Source: a bacterium
Lineage (GTDB): Bacteria > Fidelibacterota > Marinisomatia > Marinisomatales > JAHJCW01
Length of the DNA: 5,597 bases
Direction of reading: 5' to 3'
Assembly (NCBI GenBank): GCA_030621275.1
Contig: JAUXHY010000104.1
Location: forward strand, 1-5,597
The notes under the pieces were generated by a model that saw only the letters and a program-made list of their open reading frames with translations, ran no database searches and was not told the DNA's origin. A program made the position numbers and the translations under genes. Of the stretch, positions 1-5,597 are shown piece by piece. How positions within the stretch are numbered: the first letter of the stretch is position 1; every line of letters begins with the position of its first letter.

Positions 1-1
1 A

Positions 2-658
2 ACTTGGAATGGTTTGATGATTTATTATTTGATGTGCATAATATTAATAATATTAAATATCACTCATTTCAAATCAGTTTTTAAACAAGTGAAGCCATTT
101 TTTCTATTTTTTCCGATTATGATAATCATTTACTTATTTATTTCGTTTATTTTTACGAGTTCTACCTGGATGGCAATAATTAATGATGCGGGAATAGCGA
201 CAAGTAAATTATTGTTGTTAGTAATTGTAATGGCATTCTATCTTGAAATTATGAGGAAACAAAACATAGTTTTATCTATAAGATCAATTTGGGTGAAAAT
301 GAATTTAAAATGGAGAAGGGTCGAAGATATTTTCATGTTTTTAGAATTAACATTACGATTTTATCCAACGTTTCAAAGAGAATGGCAAACAATTACTAGA
401 TCTAAAAAAGCATTAGGTTTAACCTCTTCTGTTAGTCGATGGGAACAGATTAAATCAGTTGCAAATGATTTACCGGGTATGATTCTTCAAAGTTATCGAA
501 AAGCGGGAAACACAGCGACGATTATGAAACAGAGAGGATACGGTAACCAAATACCACGTGGAGTTGCCACCCCAATACTTTTTAAAATGAGTGATATGAT
601 GTTACTTATAATTATTTTATTCGGATATACTTTATTGAATAAATATGTCACGTTATAA
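2..658 (+). CDS. ecfT: Energy-coupling factor transporter membrane subunit EcfT (CbiQ family), 5' end cut off by window
   Basis: EcfT is the membrane scaffold of ECF-type ABC importers. It joins two ATPases (EcfA/EcfA') to a substrate-binding S component for vitamins or metal ions. The reading frame is open back to the first complete codon at base 2, and the protein lacks the usual N-terminal segment (first helix with its conserved DPR/TK-type motif), so I treat it as truncated by the window edge; the TTG at 14 and ATG at 17 are probably internal. Counting residues from the TTG at 14, hydrophobic helices lie at about 2-15, 28-48, 62-80 and 195-208. Between them is the cytoplasmic coupling region: LRFYP (114-118), the first coupling motif as SKKALGL (130-136), and the second as MKQRGYG (171-177), both where EcfT carries its A-R-G motifs. 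The first motif has Leu in place of the usual Arg. The 3' end overlaps truA by 14 bases. The ATPase genes are expected just upstream, outside the window. The transported substrate cannot be told from this subunit. Confidence 0.85.
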   Translation, partial: TWNGLMIYYLMCIILIILNITHFKSVFKQVKPFFLFFPIMIIIYLFISFIFTSSTWMAIINDAGIATSKLLLLVIVMAFYLEIMRKQNIVLSIRSIWVKMNLKWRRVEDIFMFLELTLRFYPTFQREWQTITRSKKALGLTSSVSRWEQIKSVANDLPGMILQSYRKAGNTATIMKQRGYGNQIPRGVATPILFKMSDMMLLIIILFGYTLLNKYVTL

Positions 659-1379
659 AATTACTATTCAATATGATGGTACTAATTACTTTGGCTGGCA
701 AATGCAATCGCATAAGCGCACAATACAAAGTGAGATAGAAACAGCCTTAGTGCCATTAAATAATAATAAAAGAGTAAAAGTTATTGGTGCCGGTAGAACC
801 GATACAGGTGTTCACGCTTTTAGTCAAGTAGCTCATTTTGATTTAGACACAAGTTTAAAAATTGTTCAATTGAAAAATGCAATAAACGCTAGATTACCGG
901 ATGATATAAGGATTATCGATGTGGCGCAAGTCAGTGATGATTTTCATGCAAGATTTTCTGCCAAGCGAAGATATTATCGTTATCAGTGCTATTTAGGTGA
1001 TATTTTATTATTTAAAAACCAATCATGGTTTGTTGGTGAAATTGACGAATCTATTTTAGATGTTTTCGCAAAAAAAATTGAAGGTACATACGATTTTCTA
1101 TCATTTTCGAAATCGAATAAACATTTGAAAAATACAGTCTGCAATATCTATGAGTCTAGGTGGTTTAAATCTGAAAATATGCTTATATTTAACGTTTGTG
1201 GAAATAGGTTTTTACATCATATGGTACGATACTTGGTGGGAACAATGGTAGCAGGAGCACAAGGTAAAATATCATTAGACTATTTTATAGATTTGTTGAT
1301 TAATCCGCAAAAAAATGTAAAAATATTCATGGCTCCACCGAAAGGATTAATATTGTTTGGAATTGATTATGATAAATAA
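645..1379 (+). CDS. truA: tRNA pseudouridine(38-40) synthase TruA
   Basis: TruA converts uridines 38, 39 and 40 of the tRNA anticodon stem-loop to pseudouridine in the cytoplasm. The 244-residue protein has the usual family length and all landmark motifs: YDGTNYFGWQ at 10-19, the catalytic-loop motif GAGRTDTGVHA at 48-58 with the nucleophilic aspartate D53, RLPDDIRI, FHARFSAKRRYYRY around the middle, and HHMVRYLVGTMV starting at H191 in the C-terminal half. The ATG at 645 places the YDGT motif at the normal distance from the N terminus and lies inside the end of ecfT (14-base overlap). There is no recognisable Shine-Dalgarno sequence before it, so translation is probably coupled to ecfT. The stop overlaps the start of the downstream protease gene by 11 bases. 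It looks complete and intact. Confidence 0.97.
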   Translation: MSRYKITIQYDGTNYFGWQMQSHKRTIQSEIETALVPLNNNKRVKVIGAGRTDTGVHAFSQVAHFDLDTSLKIVQLKNAINARLPDDIRIIDVAQVSDDFHARFSAKRRYYRYQCYLGDILLFKNQSWFVGEIDESILDVFAKKIEGTYDFLSFSKSNKHLKNTVCNIYESRWFKSENMLIFNVCGNRFLHHMVRYLVGTMVAGAQGKISLDYFIDLLINPQKNVKIFMAPPKGLILFGIDYDK

Positions 1380-2481
1380 AAATAAATTAATAATAATTGG
1401 ATTCTCATTACTGTTTTTAACGTCAATAATCCATTCACAGGATTCTATTTATAATTCTAGACATTCTGCAATTACAAGAGCCATTGAAAAGGTAAGCCCG
1501 GCTGTTGCAAGCATAAATGTAATACAAATAAGAGAATACACCACAAATTCTTTTTTTAATGATCCGTTTTTTAGACAATTATTTCCTTATGAGTTGCATC
1601 GTGAACGTGTTAAAAGTACTGGTTCGGGAGTAGTAATAAGTCCCGATGGTTACGTAATAACCAATCATCATGTTATAGAAAATGAGCTTGAAACAGTAGT
1701 TACTTTACCCGGTGGAAATGAATATAAAGCAGATATTATTGGCTCGGACAAATTAACTGATTTGGCATTGTTAAAATTAGAAGGCAGCAATTTTCCGTAC
1801 GCCGATATTGGTGATTCTGATGATCTGATTATCGGAGAATGGGTGGTGGCATTGGGCAATCCATTTGGTTTGTTTGACGTAAATGATGAACCAACAGCTA
1901 CAGCAGGTATTATTAGCGCAGTTGACATGGATTTTGGAACAATGGAATCATCCGGTAGAGTATATCAAGATATGATACAAACTGATGCTGCAATAAACCC
2001 CGGGAATAGTGGCGGTCCTTTAGTGAATAGCGTTGGAGAAGTTATTGCTATCAATACTTTTATATTTTCCGGATCTAATTATTCTGAAGGGTCAATCGGA
2101 ATCGGTTTCGCTATTCCAATAAAAAAAGCACAAGCTATTGCAGCTGAGTTACAAAATTACGGTAGAATTGACCGTACTTATTCCACGGGAATCCAAGTTC
2201 AACCAATGAATGAACGGATTGCTAATTATCTTAAAATTCCTTTTAGTAATGGTGCAATAGTCGTTGATGTGGATCGTAACAGCGCTGCCGAAAATGCAGG
2301 AATAAAATCAGCAGATATCATTGTTTCTGTTAATAGCATTAAAGTTAATTCTGCATTGGATATTAAAGATGTAATTGTAACCAACGATCTTCGTTCCGGC
2401 GATAAATTGCGATTACGCATTTACCGAGACGGAAAATATCAAAATGTTATATTGAAACTTGCTCGATCAAATGGAGGATAA
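1369..2481 (+). CDS. Secreted HtrA/Deg-family serine protease with one PDZ domain
   Basis: This is a trypsin-like S1C protease of the HtrA (DegP/DegQ/DegS) family, which degrades or refolds damaged envelope proteins. I start it at ATG 1369 (370 residues), which gives a clean signal peptide: basic start MINKNK, a hydrophobic core at about 7-20 and a likely cleavage after IHS near residue 23. A TTG at 1357 would add four residues and is less likely. The protease domain spans about residues 30-260 and shows the full triad: H101 in TNHHV, D131 in DKLTDLALLKLE, and S214 in NPGNSGGPLVN. One PDZ domain follows (about 274-365), with the typical GAIVVDVDRNSAAENAGI and SADIIVSVN segments. One PDZ and about 370 residues resemble DegS-sized members; DegP and DegQ carry two PDZ domains. 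The predicted cleavage site suggests a soluble periplasmic protein, although an uncleaved membrane anchor is possible. The start overlaps truA by 11 bases, and psd begins 6 bases after the stop. I leave the symbol blank because deg paralogues cannot be told apart here. Confidence 0.93.
   Translation: MINKNKLIIIGFSLLFLTSIIHSQDSIYNSRHSAITRAIEKVSPAVASINVIQIREYTTNSFFNDPFFRQLFPYELHRERVKSTGSGVVISPDGYVITNHHVIENELETVVTLPGGNEYKADIIGSDKLTDLALLKLEGSNFPYADIGDSDDLIIGEWVVALGNPFGLFDVNDEPTATAGIISAVDMDFGTMESSGRVYQDMIQTDAAINPGNSGGPLVNSVGEVIAINTFIFSGSNYSEGSIGIGFAIPIKKAQAIAAELQNYGRIDRTYSTGIQVQPMNERIANYLKIPFSNGAIVVDVDRNSAAENAGIKSADIIVSVNSIKVNSALDIKDVIVTNDLRSGDKLRLRIYRDGKYQNVILKLARSNGG
2473..2477 (+). promoter_or_regulatory. 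Shine-Dalgarno sequence of psd
   Basis: A GGAGG sits in the last codons of the protease gene, 10 bases before the ATG at 2488. It fixes the psd start. It also shows that this genome uses SD-led initiation at least sometimes, unlike typical Bacteroidota where SD sequences are mostly absent. Confidence 0.75.
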
Positions 2482-2487
2482 AATTTA

Positions 2488-3135
2488 ATGGCACAAGAAG
2501 GTAGAAAAATATTAAGTATTTTGTTAGTAGTCACTTCAGGATTATTATTTATAAGTTTATTTACTAATATTGCTTTTTTACCAATAATCGCCGGTATTTC
2601 TTCATTATTATTGGTATTTAGTCTAAACTTTTTTCGTGATCCCAATCGTAAAATTCCTGAAGGTAATAATATTATCATTTCACCCGCAGATGGAAAAGTA
2701 ACGGCTGTTAAAACAATTGACGATCCTGATATTGGTGAGAACTCAAAATTAGTCTCAATATTTCTTAATATATTTGATGTCCATGCAAACAGAGTTCCTA
2801 TTAGCGGAAAAGTTATTTCTGTTAGTCGCAAAGATGGACAATTTGTATCAGCATTTAGGCATGATGCTGCCGATGTTAATGAACAAACAACTACACTGTT
2901 TGACACATCGCTTGGAGCGGTAAAAGTGAAACAAATCGCCGGATTAATTGCACGCCGAATATTATGTTACGCCAAAAGTGGGGAAAAAATGGAGCAAGGA
3001 GACAAATTAGGATTTATTATGTTTGGCTCACGCACTGATGTTATATTACCATCTTCAGTAGACATACTTGTTAAGGTTGGACAGCGCGTAGTAGGGACAG
3101 AAACTATTATTGGAAATTTTGAAAATGAAAAATAA
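2488..3135 (+). CDS. psd: Phosphatidylserine decarboxylase proenzyme (short form)
   Basis: Psd decarboxylates phosphatidylserine to phosphatidylethanolamine at the inner membrane. It cleaves itself to create a pyruvoyl cofactor. The 215-residue protein matches the short Psd class. Two hydrophobic segments (about 8-30 and 32-48) anchor it, followed by FFRDPNRKIP at 48-57. Then come SPADGKV (65-71), with D68 the probable triad aspartate, and IFDVHANRVP (95-104), with H99 the probable triad histidine. The self-cleavage site is MFGSRTDVILP, between G180 and S181, where S181 becomes the pyruvoyl group. This gives a beta chain of 180 residues and an alpha chain of 35. The short form uses a Gly-Ser site where the long E. 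coli type uses LGST. All processing residues are present, so it should be active. It directly precedes pssA, whose product makes its substrate, and overlaps it by 11 bases. Confidence 0.96.
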   Translation: MAQEGRKILSILLVVTSGLLFISLFTNIAFLPIIAGISSLLLVFSLNFFRDPNRKIPEGNNIIISPADGKVTAVKTIDDPDIGENSKLVSIFLNIFDVHANRVPISGKVISVSRKDGQFVSAFRHDAADVNEQTTTLFDTSLGAVKVKQIAGLIARRILCYAKSGEKMEQGDKLGFIMFGSRTDVILPSSVDILVKVGQRVVGTETIIGNFENEK

Positions 3136-3889
3136 GCATAACATTCGTAAACGCATTAATAAACGTTTTATACCAAATATATTTACTGTATTAAATATGT
3201 ATTTAGGGTTTTCGGCGATAATTCTGATTATTTCGGGTGATCCAATTCGTGGTGCTTGGTTTATTTTTGCTGCAGCTATTTTGGATGCTTTCGATGGTAA
3301 ATTAGCTCGAGGTTTAGGAATCGAATCAACTTTTGGAACTGAATTTGATTCATTCGCTGATACAGTTTCATTTTGTGTTACATCATCACTATTAATATAT
3401 ACAACATGGGTAGAAGGGTTGCATCCGCTCATTGCAATAAGTCTGAGTTTTGTACCATTATTTTTTGGAACAATTAGATTAGCAAAATTCAATCTTATCA
3501 ATGATGGTACTCCCAAACAATATTTTACAGGCTTAACCACACCGTTATATGCTTTAATTTTATTTGGCTTTATTCTATTTACAAATCAAAGGTTTGGAAC
3601 AAATGGAGATCCAAGAATTGCCTTGGCTTTAGCCATTACTTTAGGTTTTGCAATGATTAGTCCGATAAAATTGGGAAACATTCCCTCTTTATCATTTAAA
3701 ATGGGTATAAAGAATAATGTCCGGCTATTTTTTGCAATCATCGTATTTGTTAGTGTAATAATTTGGCAAGGTTTGATTTTATTCCCGATATTAATTTTAT
3801 ATGTATTATGGAGTGTGATAAATTGGATTATGCAATCGGATAAAATCAATCTGCCTGACAGATTATCATCCGCTAGAGGAAGGGATTAA
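3125..3889 (+). CDS. pssA: CDP-diacylglycerol-serine O-phosphatidyltransferase (phosphatidylserine synthase)
   Basis: PssA joins CDP-diacylglycerol and L-serine to give phosphatidylserine and CMP, the step just before Psd. The protein has the complete CDP-alcohol phosphatidyltransferase signature D-x2-D-G-x2-A-R-x8-G-x3-D-x3-D. The key residues, counted from ATG 3125, are D54, D57, G58, A61, R62, G71, D75 and D79, which bind metal and CDP-lipid. The N-terminal RFIPNIFTVLNMYLGF and the later YFTGLTTPLYALIL are typical of the membrane-integral PssA type. It has several membrane helices across 254 residues. I chose ATG 3125, which lies inside the end of psd (11-base overlap) with a weak GGAA at 3112-3115. 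A TTG at 3110 would add five residues and is less likely. Serine specificity rests on the family pattern and on the psd neighbour; the signature alone is shared with other CDP-alcohol transferases. Confidence 0.94.
   Translation: MKNKHNIRKRINKRFIPNIFTVLNMYLGFSAIILIISGDPIRGAWFIFAAAILDAFDGKLARGLGIESTFGTEFDSFADTVSFCVTSSLLIYTTWVEGLHPLIAISLSFVPLFFGTIRLAKFNLINDGTPKQYFTGLTTPLYALILFGFILFTNQRFGTNGDPRIALALAITLGFAMISPIKLGNIPSLSFKMGIKNNVRLFFAIIVFVSVIIWQGLILFPILILYVLWSVINWIMQSDKINLPDRLSSARGRD
3876..3884 (+). promoter_or_regulatory. Shine-Dalgarno sequence of the DUF4321 gene
   Basis: The purine-rich GAGGAAGGG lies within the last codons of pssA, 11 bases before the ATG at 3896. It supports that start and suggests coupled translation from pssA. 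A second AGAG directly before the ATG is too close to act as an SD. Confidence 0.55.
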
Positions 3890-3895
3890 TTAGAG

Positions 3896-4183
3896 ATGAA
3901 GAAACGATCTTGGGGATATATTACATTAGGTTTAGTTTTCGGAGCTTTGATTGGTTCTTTAATAGGTAGTCTATTGGGATGGGTATTACCGGAAGGAGTA
4001 GTTAAAGATTTTTTCTTGCTAGGTGTAAGTTTTGATCTTGCAGGTTTAGTTGGGAACGAATCAGGTGTAATTATAATAGATTTGATTATAGTTACCTTTA
4101 AATTTGGTTTATCAATTGCTTTTAATTTTACAAGTTTGATCGGTCTAGCAACCGCTTATTATTTTTTACGGTTTTTCCGTTAA
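3896..4183 (+). CDS. Small membrane protein, DUF4321-like
   Basis: This 95-residue protein has no known biochemical function. It has a basic start (MKKRSWGY), a first membrane helix at about 8-30 built on a glycine zipper (GALIGSLIGSLLG at 16-28), and a middle segment with FDLAGLVG and VIIIDLIIVTFKFGLSIAFN. A second helix follows at about 79-93, ending in basic residues (FLRFFR). Length, the N-terminal GALIGSLIG pattern, the 'ID-L-I-VTFKFGL' middle and the 'FNFTSLIGLATAYYFLR' end resemble the DUF4321 family of short bacterial membrane proteins, as I remember it. It begins 6 bases after pssA with a purine-rich SD and is followed 48 bases later by tatA. This context suggests an envelope role, but nothing in the sequence defines one. 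It looks intact. Confidence 0.75.
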   Translation: MKKRSWGYITLGLVFGALIGSLIGSLLGWVLPEGVVKDFFLLGVSFDLAGLVGNESGVIIIDLIIVTFKFGLSIAFNFTSLIGLATAYYFLRFFR

Positions 4184-4220
4184 TTCAAATGATATTTAAA
4201 GTTAAATTCAATATAATTTT

Positions 4221-4225
4221 AGGAG
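4221..4225 (+). promoter_or_regulatory. Shine-Dalgarno sequence of tatA
   Basis: AGGAG lies 6 bases before the ATG at 4232, close to ideal spacing. It decides the tatA start, which falls well upstream of the conserved NLGPMEM motif. Confidence 0.8.
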
Positions 4226-4231
4226 TTTAAA

Positions 4232-4483
4232 ATGCAAAGTAATGAAATAGTATATGCAGTATTTAATTTAGGTCCAATGGAGATGGTATTAGTTGTATTG
4301 GTTGTACTTTTACTATTTGGCGCTAAGCGATTACCCGATTTGGCAAAAGGTTTAGGACAAGGAATCCGCGAGTTCAAAGGTGCAGTCGACGGAGCAAAAA
4401 AAGAGATCAAAGATGTTGGTGACTCAATAAATAAAGAAGAAGAAAAGAAAGAAGAAAAGAAAGAAGAAAAGAAGGCTGCATAG
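4232..4483 (+). CDS. tatA: Twin-arginine translocase subunit TatA/TatE
   Basis: TatA polymerises to form the protein-conducting element of the Tat pathway, which exports folded proteins across the inner membrane together with TatC. The 83-residue protein has the standard layout. A short periplasmic N terminus with FNLGPMEM (11-18) carries the conserved polar residue E17. A membrane helix (about 17-29) ends in the hinge FG (29-30). The amphipathic helix is AKRLPDLAKGLGQGIREFKGAV (31-52), with the invariant 'LP-L-K-LG-G-REF' pattern. The charged tail after residue 67 consists of a three-fold EEKK repeat ending in AA. The length favours TatA/TatE; TatB is usually longer. No tatC is seen in the window. 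It has its own good SD and sits 48 bases downstream of the DUF4321 gene, so it may be co-transcribed with the lipid genes. Confidence 0.95.
   Translation: MQSNEIVYAVFNLGPMEMVLVVLVVLLLFGAKRLPDLAKGLGQGIREFKGAVDGAKKEIKDVGDSINKEEEKKEEKKEEKKAA
4439..4474 (+). repeat. Three in-frame 12-base tandem repeats coding EEKK in the TatA tail
   Basis: Three consecutive copies of GAAGAAAAGAAA lie at 4439-4450, 4451-4462 and 4463-4474, the last differing only in its final base. They encode E70-K81 as EEKK three times. Because the unit is 12 bases, gain or loss of copies leaves the frame and the final AA and stop unchanged. Confidence 0.9.
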
Positions 4484-4527
4484 TCCCAATATTTCTTAGT
4501 ATTAAATTTTTATTTATTTATAAAGAA

Positions 4528-4546
4528 TAACTGCCTTTTTCAGTTA
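4528..4546. other. Weak hairpin in the tatA-batA intergenic gap
   Basis: The gap from 4484 to 4615 is the longest non-coding stretch in the window. It holds one inverted repeat, TAACTG and CAGTTA (6 bp stem) around a CCTTTTT loop. It is AT-rich and lacks a downstream T-run, so it is a poor intrinsic terminator by the usual standard. I found no convincing -35/-10 pair in the gap, and no small gene. Confidence 0.35.
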
Positions 4547-4615
4547 ATCAAATTCTAATATATTAAAGAAACAAAATTCTGTCTATTTCGTAAGGTTATT
4601 ATCTTGTTTTAACTT

Positions 4616-5587
4616 ATGATTGAATATGCAAACTCACTCTATTTTTTATTATTAGCACTGATACCTGTACTAATATTATGGTACTGGAAATTTGGTAAAA
4701 AACTTGAAGGTACTATACAATTTTCATCAACAAAATTATTAGGAAACCATTTCAAAAAACGTGGGCGATGGAGAATAATCTTGATGCAGATCATTTTCAT
4801 GTCCATGCTTGTATTTACAATACTTGGATTATCTCGTCCACGGTTAGTTGACACTCTCGAAGAAACAAAAATTGAAGTCGTCGATATCATCTTAGTTCTA
4901 GATATAAGTAGCAGTATGCTAGCTGAGGATTTTAAACCAAACCGTCTGGAAGCAGTAAAAAAGACAGCTAAAACTTTTATCGAAGATCGAAAAGGTGATA
5001 GAATAGGACTACTGGTTTTTGCTGGAGAAACGTTTATCCAATGTCCGCTTACAATTGATACTGATGTTTTAACAAATCTATTGAAAGATGTTACAGTAGC
5101 TGAACAGGAATATGATGGCACAGCAATTGGTATGGCAATCGCAAATGCGATTAACCGTTTACGCAATAGCGATGCAAAAAGCAAAGTTATGATTTTACTT
5201 TCTGACGGAAGTAATAATGCAGGAGAACTTGATCCAATAACTGCAGCTGAAATGGCAACAGAGTTTGATATTAAAATCTATACAATTGGCGCAGGAACTA
5301 ACCAATCTGTAACCTATATTCCAAATCGTGGTTATATTCGCAATGAAGTCGATGAAGAAACCTTAAGAGCTATTGCTAAACAAACTAACGGACATTATTT
5401 CCGGGCGAATAATATTGGTAGATTGAAACGGATTTATGAAGAAATAGATCAGCTAGAACGTTCCGAAATAGAGGTTAAAATATATACACGCTACCAAGAT
5501 CTTTACGGATGGTTCCTAATTCCTGCAGCAATATTTGGATTATGGTATGAAGCACTGAATAGGTCAATTTTTAGGAGAAAAATGTAA
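4616..5587 (+). CDS. batA: BatA-type von Willebrand factor A membrane protein (aerotolerance operon)
   Basis: BatA proteins are inner-membrane proteins with a VWA domain facing the periplasm. They belong to Bat (Bacteroides aerotolerance) gene clusters, linked in some species to oxidative-stress survival; the molecular mechanism is not settled. The 323 residues have the family layout: N-terminal 'ANSLYFLLLALIPVLILWYW' helix (5-24), a second helix at about 54-72, the VWA domain from about 88 to 275, and a C-terminal helix near 297-312 after YTRYQDLYGW. The metal-ion-dependent adhesion site is complete: D96-x-S98-x-S100 in LDISSSM, T169 in YDGTAIGMA, and D197 in LLSDGSNN. Metal-dependent ligand binding is therefore plausible. 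ATG 4616 gives the normal BatA N terminus but has no SD at useful distance (an AAGG lies 20 bases away). It follows tatA after 132 bases, and no moxR or DUF58 gene precedes it. Its TAA overlaps the next ATG by one base, as expected for batA-batB. Confidence 0.9.
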   Translation: MIEYANSLYFLLLALIPVLILWYWKFGKKLEGTIQFSSTKLLGNHFKKRGRWRIILMQIIFMSMLVFTILGLSRPRLVDTLEETKIEVVDIILVLDISSSMLAEDFKPNRLEAVKKTAKTFIEDRKGDRIGLLVFAGETFIQCPLTIDTDVLTNLLKDVTVAEQEYDGTAIGMAIANAINRLRNSDAKSKVMILLSDGSNNAGELDPITAAEMATEFDIKIYTIGAGTNQSVTYIPNRGYIRNEVDEETLRAIAKQTNGHYFRANNIGRLKRIYEEIDQLERSEIEVKIYTRYQDLYGWFLIPAAIFGLWYEALNRSIFRRKM

Positions 5588-5597
5588 TGGATTGGCG
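5587..5597 (+). CDS. Start of the next gene, probably batB, cut by window end
   Basis: An ATG at 5587 overlaps the batA stop by one base (TAATG) and reads Met-Asp-Trp before the window ends. Bat clusters usually continue with a second VWA gene, batB, and an overlapping start fits that. Purine-rich GGAGAAAAA lies a few bases upstream at 5573-5581 and could act as its SD. Three codons cannot identify the product, so batB is inference from context only. Confidence 0.5.

Noticed and set aside
1357..1368. TTG at 1357 as start of the HtrA gene
   Set aside because: It adds acidic MELI before the basic MINKNK start of the signal peptide; the ATG at 1369 gives a standard signal peptide.
2439..2906. 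Minus-strand reading frame of 155 codons opposite psd
   Set aside because: It lies antisense to a clearly recognisable gene, has no family resemblance or SD, and its composition is that of a reversed coding frame.
3110..3124. TTG at 3110 as start of pssA
   Set aside because: It adds five residues with no family support; ATG 3125 gives the usual short basic N terminus before the PNIFTVLN segment.
3055..3540. Minus-strand reading frame of 161 codons opposite pssA
   Set aside because: It spans the psd-pssA junction antisense to two well-supported genes and shows no recognisable domain.
4168..4180. ACGG-TTTTT-CCGT hairpin at the end of the DUF4321 gene as terminator
   Set aside because: Only 4 bp of stem, inside the coding region, and no T-run after the stem.
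4212..4217. Perfect TATAAT upstream of tatA, suggestive of a -10 box
   Set aside because: Transcription from it would start near 4224, inside the SD at 4221-4225, and no -35 match lies at the proper spacing (4189-4194 reads ATGATA). In such AT-rich DNA the hexamer is expected by chance.
4639..5184. Minus-strand reading frame of 181 codons opposite batA
   Set aside because: It is antisense to the intact VWA gene, with low-complexity Ser/Ile-rich translation and no motif; a shadow frame.
1..5597. Mobile element, CRISPR array, toxin-antitoxin, phage or tRNA gene
   Set aside because: All coding space is accounted for by chromosomal housekeeping and envelope genes. I saw no transposase, no spaced direct repeats and no tRNA-like cloverleaf in the two gaps.

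Overview
The window is a densely packed, AT-rich stretch (roughly one third G+C by eye) of bacterial chromosome with every gene on the + strand. Diderm-type cell-envelope genes (a secreted HtrA protease, the phosphatidylethanolamine pathway, TatA and a BatA-type von Willebrand A protein) suggest a Gram-negative-like bacterium. BatA-type aerotolerance genes are typical of the Bacteroidota/Chlorobi/Marinimicrobia assemblage and spirochetes. The low G+C and the mix of genes with good and absent Shine-Dalgarno sequences fit an AT-rich FCB-group lineage such as Neomarinimicrobiota (SAR406). That placement is inference from gene content, not proof.

Layout, left to right. (1) The 3' portion of ecfT, the membrane subunit of an energy-coupling-factor vitamin/metal transporter, cut by the window start. 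(2) truA, tRNA pseudouridine 38-40 synthase. (3) A secreted HtrA/Deg serine protease with one PDZ domain. (4) psd, phosphatidylserine decarboxylase. (5) pssA, phosphatidylserine synthase. (6) A small DUF4321-type membrane protein. (7) tatA, twin-arginine translocase subunit, with a short EEKK repeat tail. (8) After a 132-base gap, batA, followed by the first 11 bases of a further gene that overlaps its stop codon and is probably batB.

Genes 1 to 6 overlap by 11 to 14 bases or are 6 bases apart, so they look like one translationally coupled transcription unit. tatA follows after 48 bases with its own good ribosome binding site. The only gap large enough to hold an operon boundary is between tatA and batA. 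Functionally, PssA makes phosphatidylserine from CDP-diacylglycerol and serine, and Psd decarboxylates it to phosphatidylethanolamine. HtrA and TatA serve protein quality control and export across the same membrane, while EcfT and TruA are housekeeping functions.

I see no mobile element, CRISPR array, RNA gene, phage gene or clearly new system. The points worth a second look are modest: the ecfT-truA linkage outside Firmicutes, a changed coupling motif in EcfT, the DUF4321 gene between phospholipid and Tat genes, the TatA repeat tail, and a bat locus preceded by tatA instead of moxR/DUF58.
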